Shown in pieces: positions 15,610-25,300 of a stretch of DNA of 31,971 nucleotides; positions within the stretch are counted from its first letter, which is position 1; the number at the start of each line of letters is the position of its first letter. This stretch comes from Embleya sp040605455. Lineage in GTDB: Bacteria > Actinomycetota > Actinomycetes > Streptomycetales > Streptomycetaceae. Position numbers and translations under genes: made by a program. The DNA lies in the NCBI RefSeq assembly GCF_040605455.1, contig NZ_JBEXCV010000107.1:1-31971 (forward strand), written 5' to 3'. A model generated the notes under the pieces. That model was not told the DNA's origin, searched no databases, and saw only the letters and a program-made list of their open reading frames with translations.

Positions 15610-16473
15610 ATGCGGTTCCTGGGATACCTGCTGAAGACGCTCGCGCTCGTGTTGGCCGCGATCGTGGCGGTGACCGCGCCGATGGTGTTGGAGGACACCG
15701 AGTCCGAGGATCGCACCTTCACCATCGGGTTCCTGGCCGCGCTCGGCCTGGTTGCGGTCGTCGTGGCGGTGTGCGGCTACGCGCTGGGCAACCGGGCCGC
15801 GCGCAGGGAGCGGGTGGTCCCCGCCGCGCCGGCGATGTCGTTCCCGCCCGGTCCCGGCGAGACCTGGCACGACCCCGCGCAGTGGGAGCACCTGCCCGAT
15901 CCGACGCCGGACGTGCCTCATCCGCGGATCTGGCCGGCGCCCCGGCTGCCGAGCGTCCCGGTGCCACCGGATGAGATCCTGCGTCGCCTGTGGCTGGCCC
16001 GGGCGCACTCGTGGACCTATCGGGCCAACGCCGCGGGGACCGGGGTGACCTTCGGGGCGACGATGCTCGGCCTGCTGCTCGCGCCGGTCGGTCTGGGGTT
16101 GTGGTTCGGCCTGGACACCTGTCTCGGGGACGGGGACGACGCGGAACGGGCGACGGGCCTGGGGGCGATCCTCGGCAGCGCCGTGTTCATGATCCCGGTG
16201 GTGTGCTTCGGTCGGGCCATGTGGCGCGACCATCGCGGCTCGTTTCGGCGGCATTATCGCCTCGTTCGGGAGATCGAGGCGCTGGAGGCGGCCGACGCGG
16301 GACGCCCCGGCGGCGGGCTGGACCCATGGCGTGCGCCGCGGGGGTTCGTGCCTCCCGGGGCGGTGCTGGAGGAGGTGCTGACCCCCGATCTGGAGCGGGC
16401 CGTGGCGGCCTATCCGTGGGCCGCTTCGCCGGCCGTGACGCGGCCCACGTTCGGATCGGTGGACGACCATTGA
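15610..16473 (+). CDS. Hypothetical membrane protein with four predicted helices
   Basis: I do not recognise this 287-residue protein. Two hydrophobic helices lie near the N-terminus (from LGYLLKTLALVLAAIVAV and from GFLAALGLVAVVVAVCGYAL). A Pro-rich, Trp-containing loop of about 90 residues follows (WHDPAQWEHLPDPTPDVPHP). Two more helices follow (TMLGLLLAPVGLGLW and LGAILGSAVFMIPVVCFG), then a basic segment and a cytoplasmic tail. The ATG at 15610 has ggggga directly upstream; the open frame from 15541 has no ribosome site. The stop overlaps the -35 element of the next gene's promoter. Confidence 0.75.
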   Translation: MRFLGYLLKTLALVLAAIVAVTAPMVLEDTESEDRTFTIGFLAALGLVAVVVAVCGYALGNRAARRERVVPAAPAMSFPPGPGETWHDPAQWEHLPDPTPDVPHPRIWPAPRLPSVPVPPDEILRRLWLARAHSWTYRANAAGTGVTFGATMLGLLLAPVGLGLWFGLDTCLGDGDDAERATGLGAILGSAVFMIPVVCFGRAMWRDHRGSFRRHYRLVREIEALEAADAGRPGGGLDPWRAPRGFVPPGAVLEEVLTPDLERAVAAYPWAASPAVTRPTFGSVDDH

Positions 16474-16498
16474 TGGTTGGAGGGGGCCCGACTAGAGT
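16470..16498 (+). promoter_or_regulatory. Sigma-70 (HrdB-type) promoter for the nitroreductase-fold gene
   Basis: TTGATG (16470-16475), a 17-base spacer and TAGAGT (16493-16498) match the vegetative consensus well. The start point would be near 16505, giving a leader of about 35 bases before the ATG at 16540. The -35 hexamer includes the stop codon of the preceding gene. Confidence 0.6.
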
Positions 16499-16539
16499 CG
16501 CGCAACCGACCGGCCGCACGTGCTCTCTGGAGATCGATC

Positions 16540-17025
16540 ATGGTGGAACAGAAGAACGACGAGTTCATCGAGCCCTCGCCCGAGGAGATCGTCCTCTTCA
16601 CCAAGGAGCACGTCTCGCAGATGGAGCAGTCGGACGGCGACGACGTCTGGCTCCTCGCCGGCATGAACCACGTGCTGGTCCACACCGTCGGCCGCAAAAG
16701 CGGCAAGCTGCACAAGGTCGCGCTCCCGTTCTGGGCGGACGAGAACGGCCACCGCGTCGTGGTCGGCTCCTTCGCGGGCGCGGCAAAGCACCCGTCCTGG
16801 TTCGTGAACCTGTCCGACCGCACGGCCAACCCGCAATTGCTCGTGCGGGTGCAGCACGCCACGTACTGGAGCACCGCCGAGATCCTCGAGGGCGACGAGT
16901 ACACCAAGACGTGGGCCGCGCTCACCGCCGACCGCGAGTACTACAACAACTACCAGACCCGCACCGACCGCCGAATCCCCCTGGTCCGCCTCCCGGAAAC
17001 CAGCCTGATCGCCCGTCGCGACTGA
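16540..17025 (+). CDS. DDN-type nitroreductase-fold, probably deazaflavin (F420)-dependent oxidoreductase
   Basis: This 161-residue protein matches the Ddn/FDOR family: a split beta-barrel with the characteristic HTVGRKSGKLHKVALPFW segment, then GSFAGAAKHPSWFVNL. It probably binds a deazaflavin and reduces an unknown substrate; members include menaquinone reductases and nitroimidazole-activating enzymes. The ATG at 16540 has ggag 7 bases upstream, and a good promoter lies just before it. An in-frame extension to 16477 has no ribosome site and would start upstream of the promoter's start point. It is monocistronic and converges with matB. Confidence 0.85.
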   Translation: MVEQKNDEFIEPSPEEIVLFTKEHVSQMEQSDGDDVWLLAGMNHVLVHTVGRKSGKLHKVALPFWADENGHRVVVGSFAGAAKHPSWFVNLSDRTANPQLLVRVQHATYWSTAEILEGDEYTKTWAALTADREYYNNYQTRTDRRIPLVRLPETSLIARRD

Positions 17026-17126
17026 TCGTCCCGCATGCCGACTGCCGGTGAATTCGCCCGAATCTCGGCCGGTGCGGCCTCGGTTCGAGTGGACCGACCG
17101 GCGGCTTGCCGGCGTCGTGGATCGGA

Positions 17127-18524
17127 TCAGTCCGTCAGCAGCTTCTTCTGGACCTTGCCCATCGCGTTGCGGGGCAGGTTCTCGACGAAGAGCACGCGCC
17201 TGGGTCGTTTGTGCGCGGACAGGCCCGTCGCGACGTGGTCGATGAGCTGACGCTCCGTCACTTCGCCGTCCGGGACCACGAACGCGACGATCTCCTGACC
17301 CAGGTCGGGGTGTTCCACGCCGATCACCGCCGCCTCGCTCACCGCCGGGTGCGTCAGCAGGGCACCTTCGACCTCGCCCGCGCCGACCCGGTAGCCGCCG
17401 GTCTTGATCAGGTCGGTGCTCGCCCGGCCGACGATTCGGTGCCGGCCGTCGGCGTCGATCACCGCGACGTCACCGGTGCGGAACCAACCGTCCGGGGTCA
17501 GGGTCTCGGCGGTCGCGTCGGGACGGTTCAGGTAGCCCTGGAACAGGGTCGGCGAAGCGACCTGCAACTCGCCCACCGTCTCGCCGTCGTGCGCGCACGC
17601 CGACCCGTCCTCGCCGACCAGCCGGGTACGTACGCCCGCGATCGGCAGCCCGACGAAGCCGGGTCGGCGCTCGCCGTCCGCCCGGGTGCTGACCGTGATC
17701 AGCGTCTCGGTCATCCCGTACCGCTCGATCGGTCGGTGTCCGGTGAGTTCGGCCAGCCGCTCGAACACCGGGACGGGCAGCGGTGCGCTCCCGGACACCA
17801 GCAACCGCGCGCCCGACAGTGCGTGCGCCGACTCCGGGTCCTGCGCGATCCGCGACCACACCGTGGGCACGCCGAAGTACAGGCTGCCGCCGGCCTGCGC
17901 GTAGGCCGCCGGCGTGGGCCGGCCGGTGTGCAGCACGCGCGAGCCCACCCGCAGCGCGCCGAGTACGCCCAGCACGAGGCCGTGCACATGGAACAGCGGC
18001 AGGCCGTGCACGAGCACGTCGTCCGGCGTCCACGCCCACGCCTCGGCGACGCCGTCCAGCCCGGCCGCGATCGCCGTGTGCGGGATCAGCACTCCCTTCG
18101 GCGCACCCGTGGTGCCGCTCGTGTACAGGATCAGCGCGGCCGTGTCGGGGTCCGGCTCGGCGTGCGTGCTCGTCGAGCGCGCGGTGAGGTCGATCGGCAT
18201 GGTGGGCAGCCCGGCGTCCGTCCACGGCCCCGGCGCGAGCAACAGCGCGGCGCCCGAGTCGGACAGGATGTGCGCCCGCTCCAGCGGACCCGAATCCGGC
18301 GGCACCGGGACCACCGGGACGCCCGCCACCAGACCCGCCAGCGTGACCACCACGGTGGTCACGCTCGCGTCCGCCCGCACCGCGACGGCCGGCGCACCCG
18401 CGATCCGATCCGCCAGCGCCGTCGCCGCACCGAACAACGCCTCGCGCGACATCGCCTCCCCGGCCACCGTGACCGCGTCGGGCCGATCCGGCACGGGACC
18501 GTCAAGCGAGACGAGAGCAGACAC
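17127..18524 (-). CDS. matB: Malonyl-CoA (methylmalonyl-CoA) synthetase, MatB type
   Basis: This 465-residue acyl-CoA synthetase (AMP-forming) likely activates malonate or methylmalonate to the CoA thioester. The P-loop YTSGTTGAPKG is at residues 134-144. The segments VHGLPLFHVHGLVLGVLGAL, IERYGMTETL and NRPDATAETLTPDGWFRTGD closely follow Streptomyces MatB as I remember it, and the C-terminal catalytic lysine region reads LPRNAMGKVQKK. The GTG at 18524 has ggaggt six bases upstream and was chosen over the long open extension to 19463. The product would feed fatty-acid or polyketide synthesis. It stands alone, divergent from the lipoprotein gene. Confidence 0.82.
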   Translation of the reverse strand: MSALVSLDGPVPDRPDAVTVAGEAMSREALFGAATALADRIAGAPAVAVRADASVTTVVVTLAGLVAGVPVVPVPPDSGPLERAHILSDSGAALLLAPGPWTDAGLPTMPIDLTARSTSTHAEPDPDTAALILYTSGTTGAPKGVLIPHTAIAAGLDGVAEAWAWTPDDVLVHGLPLFHVHGLVLGVLGALRVGSRVLHTGRPTPAAYAQAGGSLYFGVPTVWSRIAQDPESAHALSGARLLVSGSAPLPVPVFERLAELTGHRPIERYGMTETLITVSTRADGERRPGFVGLPIAGVRTRLVGEDGSACAHDGETVGELQVASPTLFQGYLNRPDATAETLTPDGWFRTGDVAVIDADGRHRIVGRASTDLIKTGGYRVGAGEVEGALLTHPAVSEAAVIGVEHPDLGQEIVAFVVPDGEVTERQLIDHVATGLSAHKRPRRVLFVENLPRNAMGKVQKKLLTD

Positions 18525-18717
18525 GAACCGACCTCCAGCCACGACAACCGACCCACCGATGCTATTGCGCCCCACTCCACCCCGGTCACATTCACCCGAA
18601 CCCACGACCCCACCCGCCCCGCCTTGCCCGAGCCGCGGTCCCGCCCCGGACACCCGCGCGGCACGGATCGCCGGCAGCGATCGCTGCGGGCCCCGCTTCG
18701 GGGACAAGGGTTTCTCG

Positions 18718-18746
18718 GCGACAAGTGGGCGGTGGACCCATAGCGT
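18718..18746 (+). promoter_or_regulatory. Possible promoter of the lipoprotein gene at 18817
   Basis: GCGACA (18718-18723), a 17-base spacer and TAGCGT (18741-18746) form a plausible vegetative promoter about 70 bases before the start codon. The rest of the 292-base divergent gap from 18525 holds a perfect palindrome GCAGCGATCGCTGC (18674-18687) and a small hairpin CCCCG-ctt-CGGGG (18691-18703), both just upstream of this site. Confidence 0.35.
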
Positions 18747-18816
18747 TGGGGTGGGGAACCGGTTGCGGGGTCGGGCCGTCCCAGGGGCAGGACATTCGGG
18801 TGAGCAAGGAGTGGTT

Positions 18817-19659
18817 GTGCGTCGAAATCGCGCGAACGGGAGCAGGGTCGCGGCCGCGGCGGCGGTGTGCGTTTCGCTCGGTGTGCTGACCGCGTGCGGC
18901 AACGGGCAGAGTCCGCTGTCCACCATCGAGAAGACGTCACCTACCGCTCCGGCGACCGCGGGCGCGGGGTCCGGGCTGGACGAGAGCGTCCGCAACGAGG
19001 ACCTCGACGTCGGCGAACTGGTGCGCCGGGCCAAGCAGTCCGCCGCCCGGATCAAGACCGTGCACGTGGTGGCGGACATCGTCTCCGACGGCAAGGTGGT
19101 CAAGCTCGACCTGCGGGTGGACCGCAACAGCGAGGACTTCCAGGGCACCATCGAACAGAACGGCGTCAAGCTGGAGGCGCGCCGGGTCCGGTCGGCGATG
19201 TACATCCGGGGCGACGAACAGGCGTTCCGCTCACTGGTGGGCACCGTGGACGGCGAGATGGCCGCCAAGCTGCTCGCCGGGAAGTGGCTCAAGGGCGACG
19301 TGAACAGCGAGAAGCTGCGCGGCGTGCGCAACATCACCACCGTCGCCGACCCGGGCGCGGCGCTGAAGAACTTCCCCGAGGACGGCGTCAAGCTGCCCAC
19401 CGAGACGATCAACAACCGCAAGATGATCCCGCTCACCGGCCCGCCCGGGGACGACGACGGCAAGATCTACATCGAGGCCCAGGGCGGCAAGCCGTATCCG
19501 GTCCTGATCGTGTCGAAGGACACCGACAACAGCGGTTCGGTCAGCTACGGCGACTTCGACGTGCCGGTCAAGGTGAGCGCGCCGCCGGCCGCCGAGGTGA
19601 TCGACATCCCCGATCGCTCGACCTCGTCGAGCACGCCCCGCCCCGGCAGCACCGCCTGA
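18817..19659 (+). CDS. Putative lipoprotein, LppX/LprG-like
   Basis: This 280-residue secreted lipoprotein has a basic n-region (RRNR), a hydrophobic core and the lipobox LTAC, followed by a Ser/Thr/Pro linker. The body (for example ARIKTVHVVADIVSDGKVVKLDL, then ARRVRSAMYIRGDEQAF) resembles the LppX/LprA/F/G fold of actinobacterial lipoproteins that carry lipids across the envelope. That match is from pattern memory and is not certain. The tail after the domain is Ser/Thr/Pro-rich. The GTG at 18817 has aagga six bases upstream and gives a normal signal peptide; the in-frame GTG at 18811 is less well spaced. Confidence 0.75.
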   Translation: MRRNRANGSRVAAAAAVCVSLGVLTACGNGQSPLSTIEKTSPTAPATAGAGSGLDESVRNEDLDVGELVRRAKQSAARIKTVHVVADIVSDGKVVKLDLRVDRNSEDFQGTIEQNGVKLEARRVRSAMYIRGDEQAFRSLVGTVDGEMAAKLLAGKWLKGDVNSEKLRGVRNITTVADPGAALKNFPEDGVKLPTETINNRKMIPLTGPPGDDDGKIYIEAQGGKPYPVLIVSKDTDNSGSVSYGDFDVPVKVSAPPAAEVIDIPDRSTSSSTPRPGSTA

Positions 19660-19813
19660 CCCCGCGTCACCACGGTGACCGTGACCCGGATCGGCCCCCG
19701 ACCTCCGGGTCCGAGCCCCGCGCCGATCCGCTCGCCCTAGGATGCTCTCCATCCACGCGCCGCGTTCGTAGACGGGGCGCGCAATCGGGGAACCACCGCG
19801 GAGGGGAGTTGCG

Positions 19814-20398
19814 ATGACGGTCGTTCTCGCACAGGGGGAGCGCGTCACCATCGGCAAGGGCGAGGCCGGTTCGGTCGCCCGGGTACGGATGGGACTGGGC
19901 TGGGACCCGATCAAGCACGAGGGGCTGCGGCCGGGTCTGCACGCGCTCACCGGCGTCGACCTGGACGCGTCGTGTCTGCTGTTCGACGCCGATCACCGCC
20001 TCGTGGACACGGTGTGGCCCAGGCAGCTGGTGTCCAAGGACGGCGCGGTCACGCACACCGGGGACAACACCACCGGTGCCGGCGAGGGTGACGACGAGTC
20101 GATCATCGTGGACCTCGCCGCGCTGCCGCTGCGCATCACGGCGCTGGTCTTCACGGTCAGCGCGTTCTCCAGCGACGACTTCTCCCGGGTCGCCAACGCG
20201 TTCTGCCGGCTGGTGGACGAGAGCGACGAGAGCGAACTCGTGCGCTACGAACTCTCCACCGCCGACTCGCACGACAACGCGCAGATCATGGTCAAGCTGG
20301 TCCGCGGCGCCGACGGGTGGGTGCTCACCGCGATCGGCCAACCGGCCAAGGGCAACACGGTCAACGACCTGCTGCCCGCGGTGCAGAAGTACCTGTAG
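19814..20398 (+). CDS. TerD-family stress protein
   Basis: This 194-residue cytoplasmic protein is of the TerD/CABP family, linked to tellurite and general stress resistance and to calcium binding. It has the family start (LAQGERVTIGK), the LDASCLLFD acidic segment and the second-half motif (GDDESIIVDLAALP) with acidic residues likely to bind Ca2+. The ATG follows gaggggag. Actinomycetes usually carry several TerD paralogues, so the specific role is open. It is a single gene converging on the sigma-factor gene, with a weak -10-like TAGGAT at 19738-19743. Confidence 0.92.
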   Translation: MTVVLAQGERVTIGKGEAGSVARVRMGLGWDPIKHEGLRPGLHALTGVDLDASCLLFDADHRLVDTVWPRQLVSKDGAVTHTGDNTTGAGEGDDESIIVDLAALPLRITALVFTVSAFSSDDFSRVANAFCRLVDESDESELVRYELSTADSHDNAQIMVKLVRGADGWVLTAIGQPAKGNTVNDLLPAVQKYL

Positions 20399-20519
20399 CC
20401 GACTCGGCGACCACGCCGCCGCGCCCCGGGCGACACCAGGATCTCCCCGGGCGCGGCGGCGGACCGGGCGGGGTCCTCGATCCCGCGTCGGTCGCTCGGC
20501 GGCACGTCGAAGACCTGCC

Positions 20520-21104
20520 CTACGCCGCGGCGACGAACCCGCGCTCGTGCGCGTAGTCCGCCAGCGCTGCGCGCAGCCGACGCCGGCCCCGATGCAGCCG
20601 CGACATCACCGTGCCGAGCGGGACGTCCATGAACGCTGCGATCTCCTTGTACGGATAGCCCTCCACGTCCGCCAGATACACCGCGGTCCGAAACTCCTCG
20701 GGCAGCGCGCGCAACGCGGCCACCACTTGCGAGTCGGGCAGGTGGTCCAGCGCCTCGGTCTCCGCCGACCGCAGCCCGGTCGACTCGTGCGTTCCGGCCC
20801 GATACAGCTGCCAGTCGTCGATCTCCTGCACGGCCGACGCCACCGGCTGCCGCTGCTTCCTGCGGTAGGAGGTGATGAAGGTGTTGGTGAGGATCCGGTA
20901 CAGCCAGGCCTTCAGATTGGTTCCGTCCCGGTACTGGTGGAAGGACGCGTACGCCTTCGTGAACGTCTCCTGGACCAGATCCTCCGCGTCCGAGGCGTTG
21001 CGGGTCATCCGCAGCGCGGCCGGGTAGAGCGGGTCCAGAAACGGCACGGCGTCGCGTTCGAAGCGGTCTTGCCGCAGTCCCGGGGTGGTCAGGAGATCAG
21101 TCAA
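20520..21104 (-). CDS. ECF sigma factor, SigR (RpoE)-like, without adjacent anti-sigma gene
   Basis: This group-4 sigma factor strongly resembles Streptomyces SigR. Region 2 reads ALRMTRNASDAEDLVQETF and NLKAWLYRILTNTFITSYR; region 4 reads LPEEFRTAVYLADVEGYPYKEIA and PLGTVMSRLHRGRRRLR. SigR directs the thiol-oxidative stress response. I annotate the TTG at 21104 (194 residues) because gggag lies seven bases upstream and the protein then begins close to the conserved RFERDAVPFLD. Longer forms from an ATG at 21224 (gaagga three bases upstream, 40 extra residues) or a GTG at 21323 are possible. No RsrA-like anti-sigma gene follows, unlike the sigR-rsrA operon, so this may be a paralogue. Confidence 0.85.
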   Translation of the reverse strand: MTDLLTTPGLRQDRFERDAVPFLDPLYPAALRMTRNASDAEDLVQETFTKAYASFHQYRDGTNLKAWLYRILTNTFITSYRRKQRQPVASAVQEIDDWQLYRAGTHESTGLRSAETEALDHLPDSQVVAALRALPEEFRTAVYLADVEGYPYKEIAAFMDVPLGTVMSRLHRGRRRLRAALADYAHERGFVAAA

Positions 21105-21386
21105 GTCGTCGCTCCCGATACGCAAGGTACGGACCCGTCGGCGCCTGTCCGTCCCCACCGCGCCGAGGGTGTGAAACTCCCCTGCCCAACATGTGCCCGC
21201 CGACGCGGGAAACAGCCGGGCCATCGGTCCTTCGTTGTCGGGAATACCGATTCCGTGCGCGATCCGCGCCGCCGCCCGCCCGCATTCGACGGCCGGTGGT
21301 GACGGAGCGTCGGATTCCTTCACCCCAGGGTGAGTATCGGTGTTCCCGGGACCGGCCCGGCGTCCTATCCTCGGGTCATGGGCGAG

Positions 21387-21953
21387 TCACAGCTTCGCCA
21401 CCGCCAGCTTGGCCAGCGTGACGAGCTGGTCCTTGCTCGGCGGCGGATCGCCGCCGCCCGCGTTGAGCGAGAACACCGCCGTCTCGTCACCTCGACGGAC
21501 CGCGACCACCAGGACGCCGCCGATCGTGTCGGGCTGGACGTACACCGCGGCGTCGCCCAGACCCGGGACCTTCTCGGTACGGGTGTCGCCCAGCGTGCCC
21601 AGGTAGGCGTCGAGCGCCTTGTCCACGCCGCCCGCTGTCTTCGACCGGGTCGCGATCGTGCTGATCACCGGAGCACCATCGGCCGCCGCGTAGTCGCAGC
21701 CCAGCGGGTTCTGCGCGGCTCGCAGTCCCGCCGTCGCCAGCGCCTGCGAAACCTGGTCGGCGGTGAGCACCGCGCACGCGTCGACCGGGTGCAGATCCCC
21801 GCCCGCACCGCCGCCGCCCGCAGTCGGGCTCGGGCTCTTGTCACCGTTCGCCTTCGTGCTCCCGCCGCCACCGTCGTCGCACGCGGCCATCGGCAGCACG
21901 ATGGCCGCGACCGCGACCACCACGCCCATCCGAACCCTCACGGTTGTCCCCAT
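21387..21953 (-). CDS. Small putative lipoprotein (DUF3558-like)
   Basis: This 188-residue secreted lipoprotein has an n-region with two arginines (MGTTVRVR), a hydrophobic core and a lipobox ending MAAC, then a Gly/Ser/Pro linker. The mature part (DACAVLTADQVSQAL, then CDYAAADG) resembles actinobacterial DUF3558-type proteins with conserved cysteines; function unknown. An in-frame ATG at 21929 has a better ribosome site (gaggg, 5-base spacing) but would lose the positive n-region, so I keep 21953. The open frame continues upstream antisense to pyc for over 1,000 codons, which is a GC artefact. Confidence 0.72.
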   Translation of the reverse strand: MGTTVRVRMGVVVAVAAIVLPMAACDDGGGGSTKANGDKSPSPTAGGGGAGGDLHPVDACAVLTADQVSQALATAGLRAAQNPLGCDYAAADGAPVISTIATRSKTAGGVDKALDAYLGTLGDTRTEKVPGLGDAAVYVQPDTIGGVLVVAVRRGDETAVFSLNAGGGDPPPSKDQLVTLAKLAVAKL

Positions 21954-22328
21954 TTCCCGGTTTCGCTCCGGGGCGTTCCCCGGCCCCGGCATGATCCGAC
22001 ATTTCCCGGCCCGCCGTGCGGTCCTGCCCAAATCGTCCCGGCTCGCGCCCCGCGCGACAATGCCGCCGCGTCTCGCCATGCGGGCTGCGATCAAGCTCAC
22101 ACCACCCCCGGCGAACCTGGAATTCGCAGGTGAGGCCCACATCCGGACCCGCCCCGATGTGCCCGGCATGTGGACCGGGTCTGCGGGGCACCTGCACACG
22201 TGTCCTAAAGTCACGCAGGTTCGACCCTGATGCCGCCGCCCCACCCAGGGCACGGCACCCTGTCGTCCCGAGGCACCCGTCCGATTTCCCCCGCACCCGG
22301 ACACCCCGGGCAAGGAGGTACGTAGCTC
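21954..22328 (+). other. 375-bp divergent intergenic region before pyc
   Basis: No gene is visible. It must hold the promoters of the lipoprotein (-) and pyc (+). GCAGGTG (22126-22132) and CACCTGC (22189-22195) are exact inverted copies, with CCACAT (22137-22142) and ATGTGG (22168-22173) nested inside, so the region can fold into a long stem. A -10-like TAAAGT lies at 22206-22211 without a clear -35. The pyc ribosome site aaggagg is at 22312-22318. Confidence 0.5.
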
Positions 22329-25300
22329 GTGATCCGTAAGCTGTTGGTGGCCAACCGAGGCGAAATCGCCGTGCGCGCCCTGCGCGCCGCCACCGAGCTC
22401 GACATCACCACGGTCGCCGTCTACGCGTACGAGGACCGGCACTCCCTGCATCGCCAGAAAGCGGACGAGAGCTACGAGATCGGGGAGCGGGGTCACCCGC
22501 TGCGCGCCTACCTCGACGTGGACACCATCGTCGGAGCGGCGATCGCGTGCGGCGCCGACGCGATCTACCCCGGCTACGGCTTCCTTTCCGAGAACCCGCT
22601 GCTCGCCGAGGCGTGCGAGGCCAACGGGATCACCTTCGTCGGCCCCTCGGCCGACGTGCTCTCGCTCGCGGGCAACAAGGTGCGCGCGCTGGAGGCCGCG
22701 AAGGGCGCCGGGCTGCCGACGCTGCAGACCGCGCCGCCGCAGGACGATGTGGACGCGCTGGTGACCGCCGCGGACGCGATCGGCTTCCCGATCTTCGTCA
22801 AGGCCGCCGCCGGTGGCGGTGGCCGAGGGCTGCGCAAGGTGGACCGGCGCGAGGACCTGCGCTCCTCGATCGAGACCGCGATGCGCGAGGCGCAGACCGC
22901 CTTCGGCGACCCGACGGTCTTCCTGGAGGAGGCGGTGATCCGCCCGCGTCACATCGAGGTGCAGATCCTCGCCGGCGCCGACGGCGGTGTGGTGCACCTG
23001 TACGAGCGGGACTGCTCGATGCAGCGGCGGCATCAAAAGGTCGTCGAGATCGCCCCCGCGCCCAACCTCGACCCCGAGCTGCGGGACCGGATCTGCGCCG
23101 ACGCGGTGCGCTTCGCCGAGGCGGTGGGCTACCGCAACGCGGGCACCGTGGAGTTCCTGCTCGACGAGCGCGGCCGGTACGTGTTCATCGAGATGAACCC
23201 GCGCATCCAGGTCGAGCACACGGTCACCGAGGAGATCACCGGCATCGACCTGGTCCAGGCCCAACTGCGGGTCGCCGCCGGCGCGAACCTGGCCGACCTG
23301 GGCCTGGTACAGAGCGAAATCCGGATCCAGGGCGCGGCCCTGCAGTGCCGGATCACCACCGAGGACCCCGCAGCCGACTTCCGCCCGGACACCGGCACGG
23401 TGTCCGCCTACCGCTCGCCGGGCGGCGCGGGCGTGCGTCTGGACGGCGGCACCTACACCGGTGCCGAGGTGTTGCCCTACTTCGACTCGATGCTGGTCAA
23501 GCTGACCTGCCGGGGTCGGACCTTCGGCGACGCGGTCAACCGGGCCCGGCGCGCGGTGGCCGAGTTCCGCATCCGCGGCGTCGCGACCAACATCCCCTTC
23601 CTCCAGGCCTTGCTCGACGACCCGGCCTTCCGCGACGGCCGGATCACCACGTCGTTCATCGACGAGCACCCCGAGCTGGTCCGCTCCCGTCCCGGCGCCG
23701 ACCGCGGCACCCGCCTGCTCGCCTACCTGGCCGACGTCACGGTCAACCGCCCGTACGGCCCGACTCCGAGCATCGCCGTCCCGCGCACCAAGCTGCCCGA
23801 GTTGCCCACCGGCGACCTGCCGCAGGGCGGCCGGGACCGGCTGCTCGAACTGGGCGCGACCGGCTTCGCCCGGGCGTTGCGTGAGCAGAGCGCGCTGGCG
23901 GTCACCGACACCACCTTCCGCGACGCGCACCAATCGCTGCTGGCCACCCGGGTACGCACCTACGACCTCGCCGCCGCGGCCCCCTACATCGCGCGGATGA
24001 CGCCCGAACTGCTCAGCGTCGAGGCCTGGGGAGGGGCGACCTACGACGTCGCGCTGCGCTTCCTCAAGGAGGACCCGTGGCACCGCCTGGCGGTGCTGCG
24101 CGAGGGCATGCCCAACGTCAACCTCCAGATGTTGCTGCGCGGTCGCAACACCGTCGGGTACACGCCGTACCCGGACAAGGTGTGCGTGAAGTTCGTCGAG
24201 GAGGCCGCTCGCACCGGCATCGACGTGTTCCGGATCTTCGACGCGCTCAACGACATCGAGGCGATGCGTCCGGCGATCGAGGCCACGCTGGGCACGCACG
24301 CGATCGCCGAGGGCACGCTGTGCTACACCGGCGACCTGTCCAACCCGGCCGAGAAGTTGTACACGCTGGACTACTACCTGCGGCTCGCCGAGCAACTGGT
24401 CGAGGCCGGTGTGCACGTGCTGTGCGTCAAGGACATGGCCGGGCTGCTCCGGGCGCCCGCCGCCCGCACGCTGGTCGGGGCGCTGCGCGAGCGCTTCGAC
24501 CTTCCGGTGCACCTGCACACGCACGACACCGCGGGTGGTCAGCTGGCCACCTACCTCGCCGCCGTCGAGGCCGGCGTCGACGCGATCGACGGCGCCTCCG
24601 CCGCGCTGGCGGGCACCACGAGCCAGCCGCCCCTGTCCGCGATCGTGGCCGCGACCGACTACACCGAGCGGGCCACCGGCCTGTCCCTGGACGCGCTGTG
24701 CGCCCTGGAGCCCTACTGGGCGGCGGTCCGCGAGGCGTACGCGCCGTTCGAGTCCGGCCTGCCCGCGCCCACCGGCCGGGTCTATCGACACGAGATCCCC
24801 GGCGGCCAGCTGTCCAACCTGCGCCAGCAGGCGATCGCGCTGGGCCTGGGCCACAAGTTCGAGGACATCGAGGACGCGTACGCGGCCTCGAACCGGATCC
24901 TGGGCAACATCGTCAAGGTCACCCCGTCCAGCAAGGTGGTCGGCGACCTGGCCCTGCACCTGAGCGCGGTGGGCGCCGACCCGGCCAAGTTCGAGGCCGA
25001 CCCGGGCGCGTTCGACGTGCCGGACTCGGTGATCGGCTTCCTCCAGGGCGAGCTGGGCACCCCGCCCGGCGGCTGGCCCGAGCCGTTCCGCACCCGGGCG
25101 CTCGCGGGTCGCACCGCGAGCTCGACCCGCACCGTGGAACTGACCGCGGAGCAGGACGCCGCGCTGGACGGCGACGAACTGCGCGACACGCTCAACCGGC
25201 TGCTGTTCCCGGGCCCGGCCAAGGACTACGACGAGGCCGAGCGGTTGTACGGCGACGTCTCCGCGGTGCCGACCGTGCCGTTCCTGTACGGCCTGGTCCA

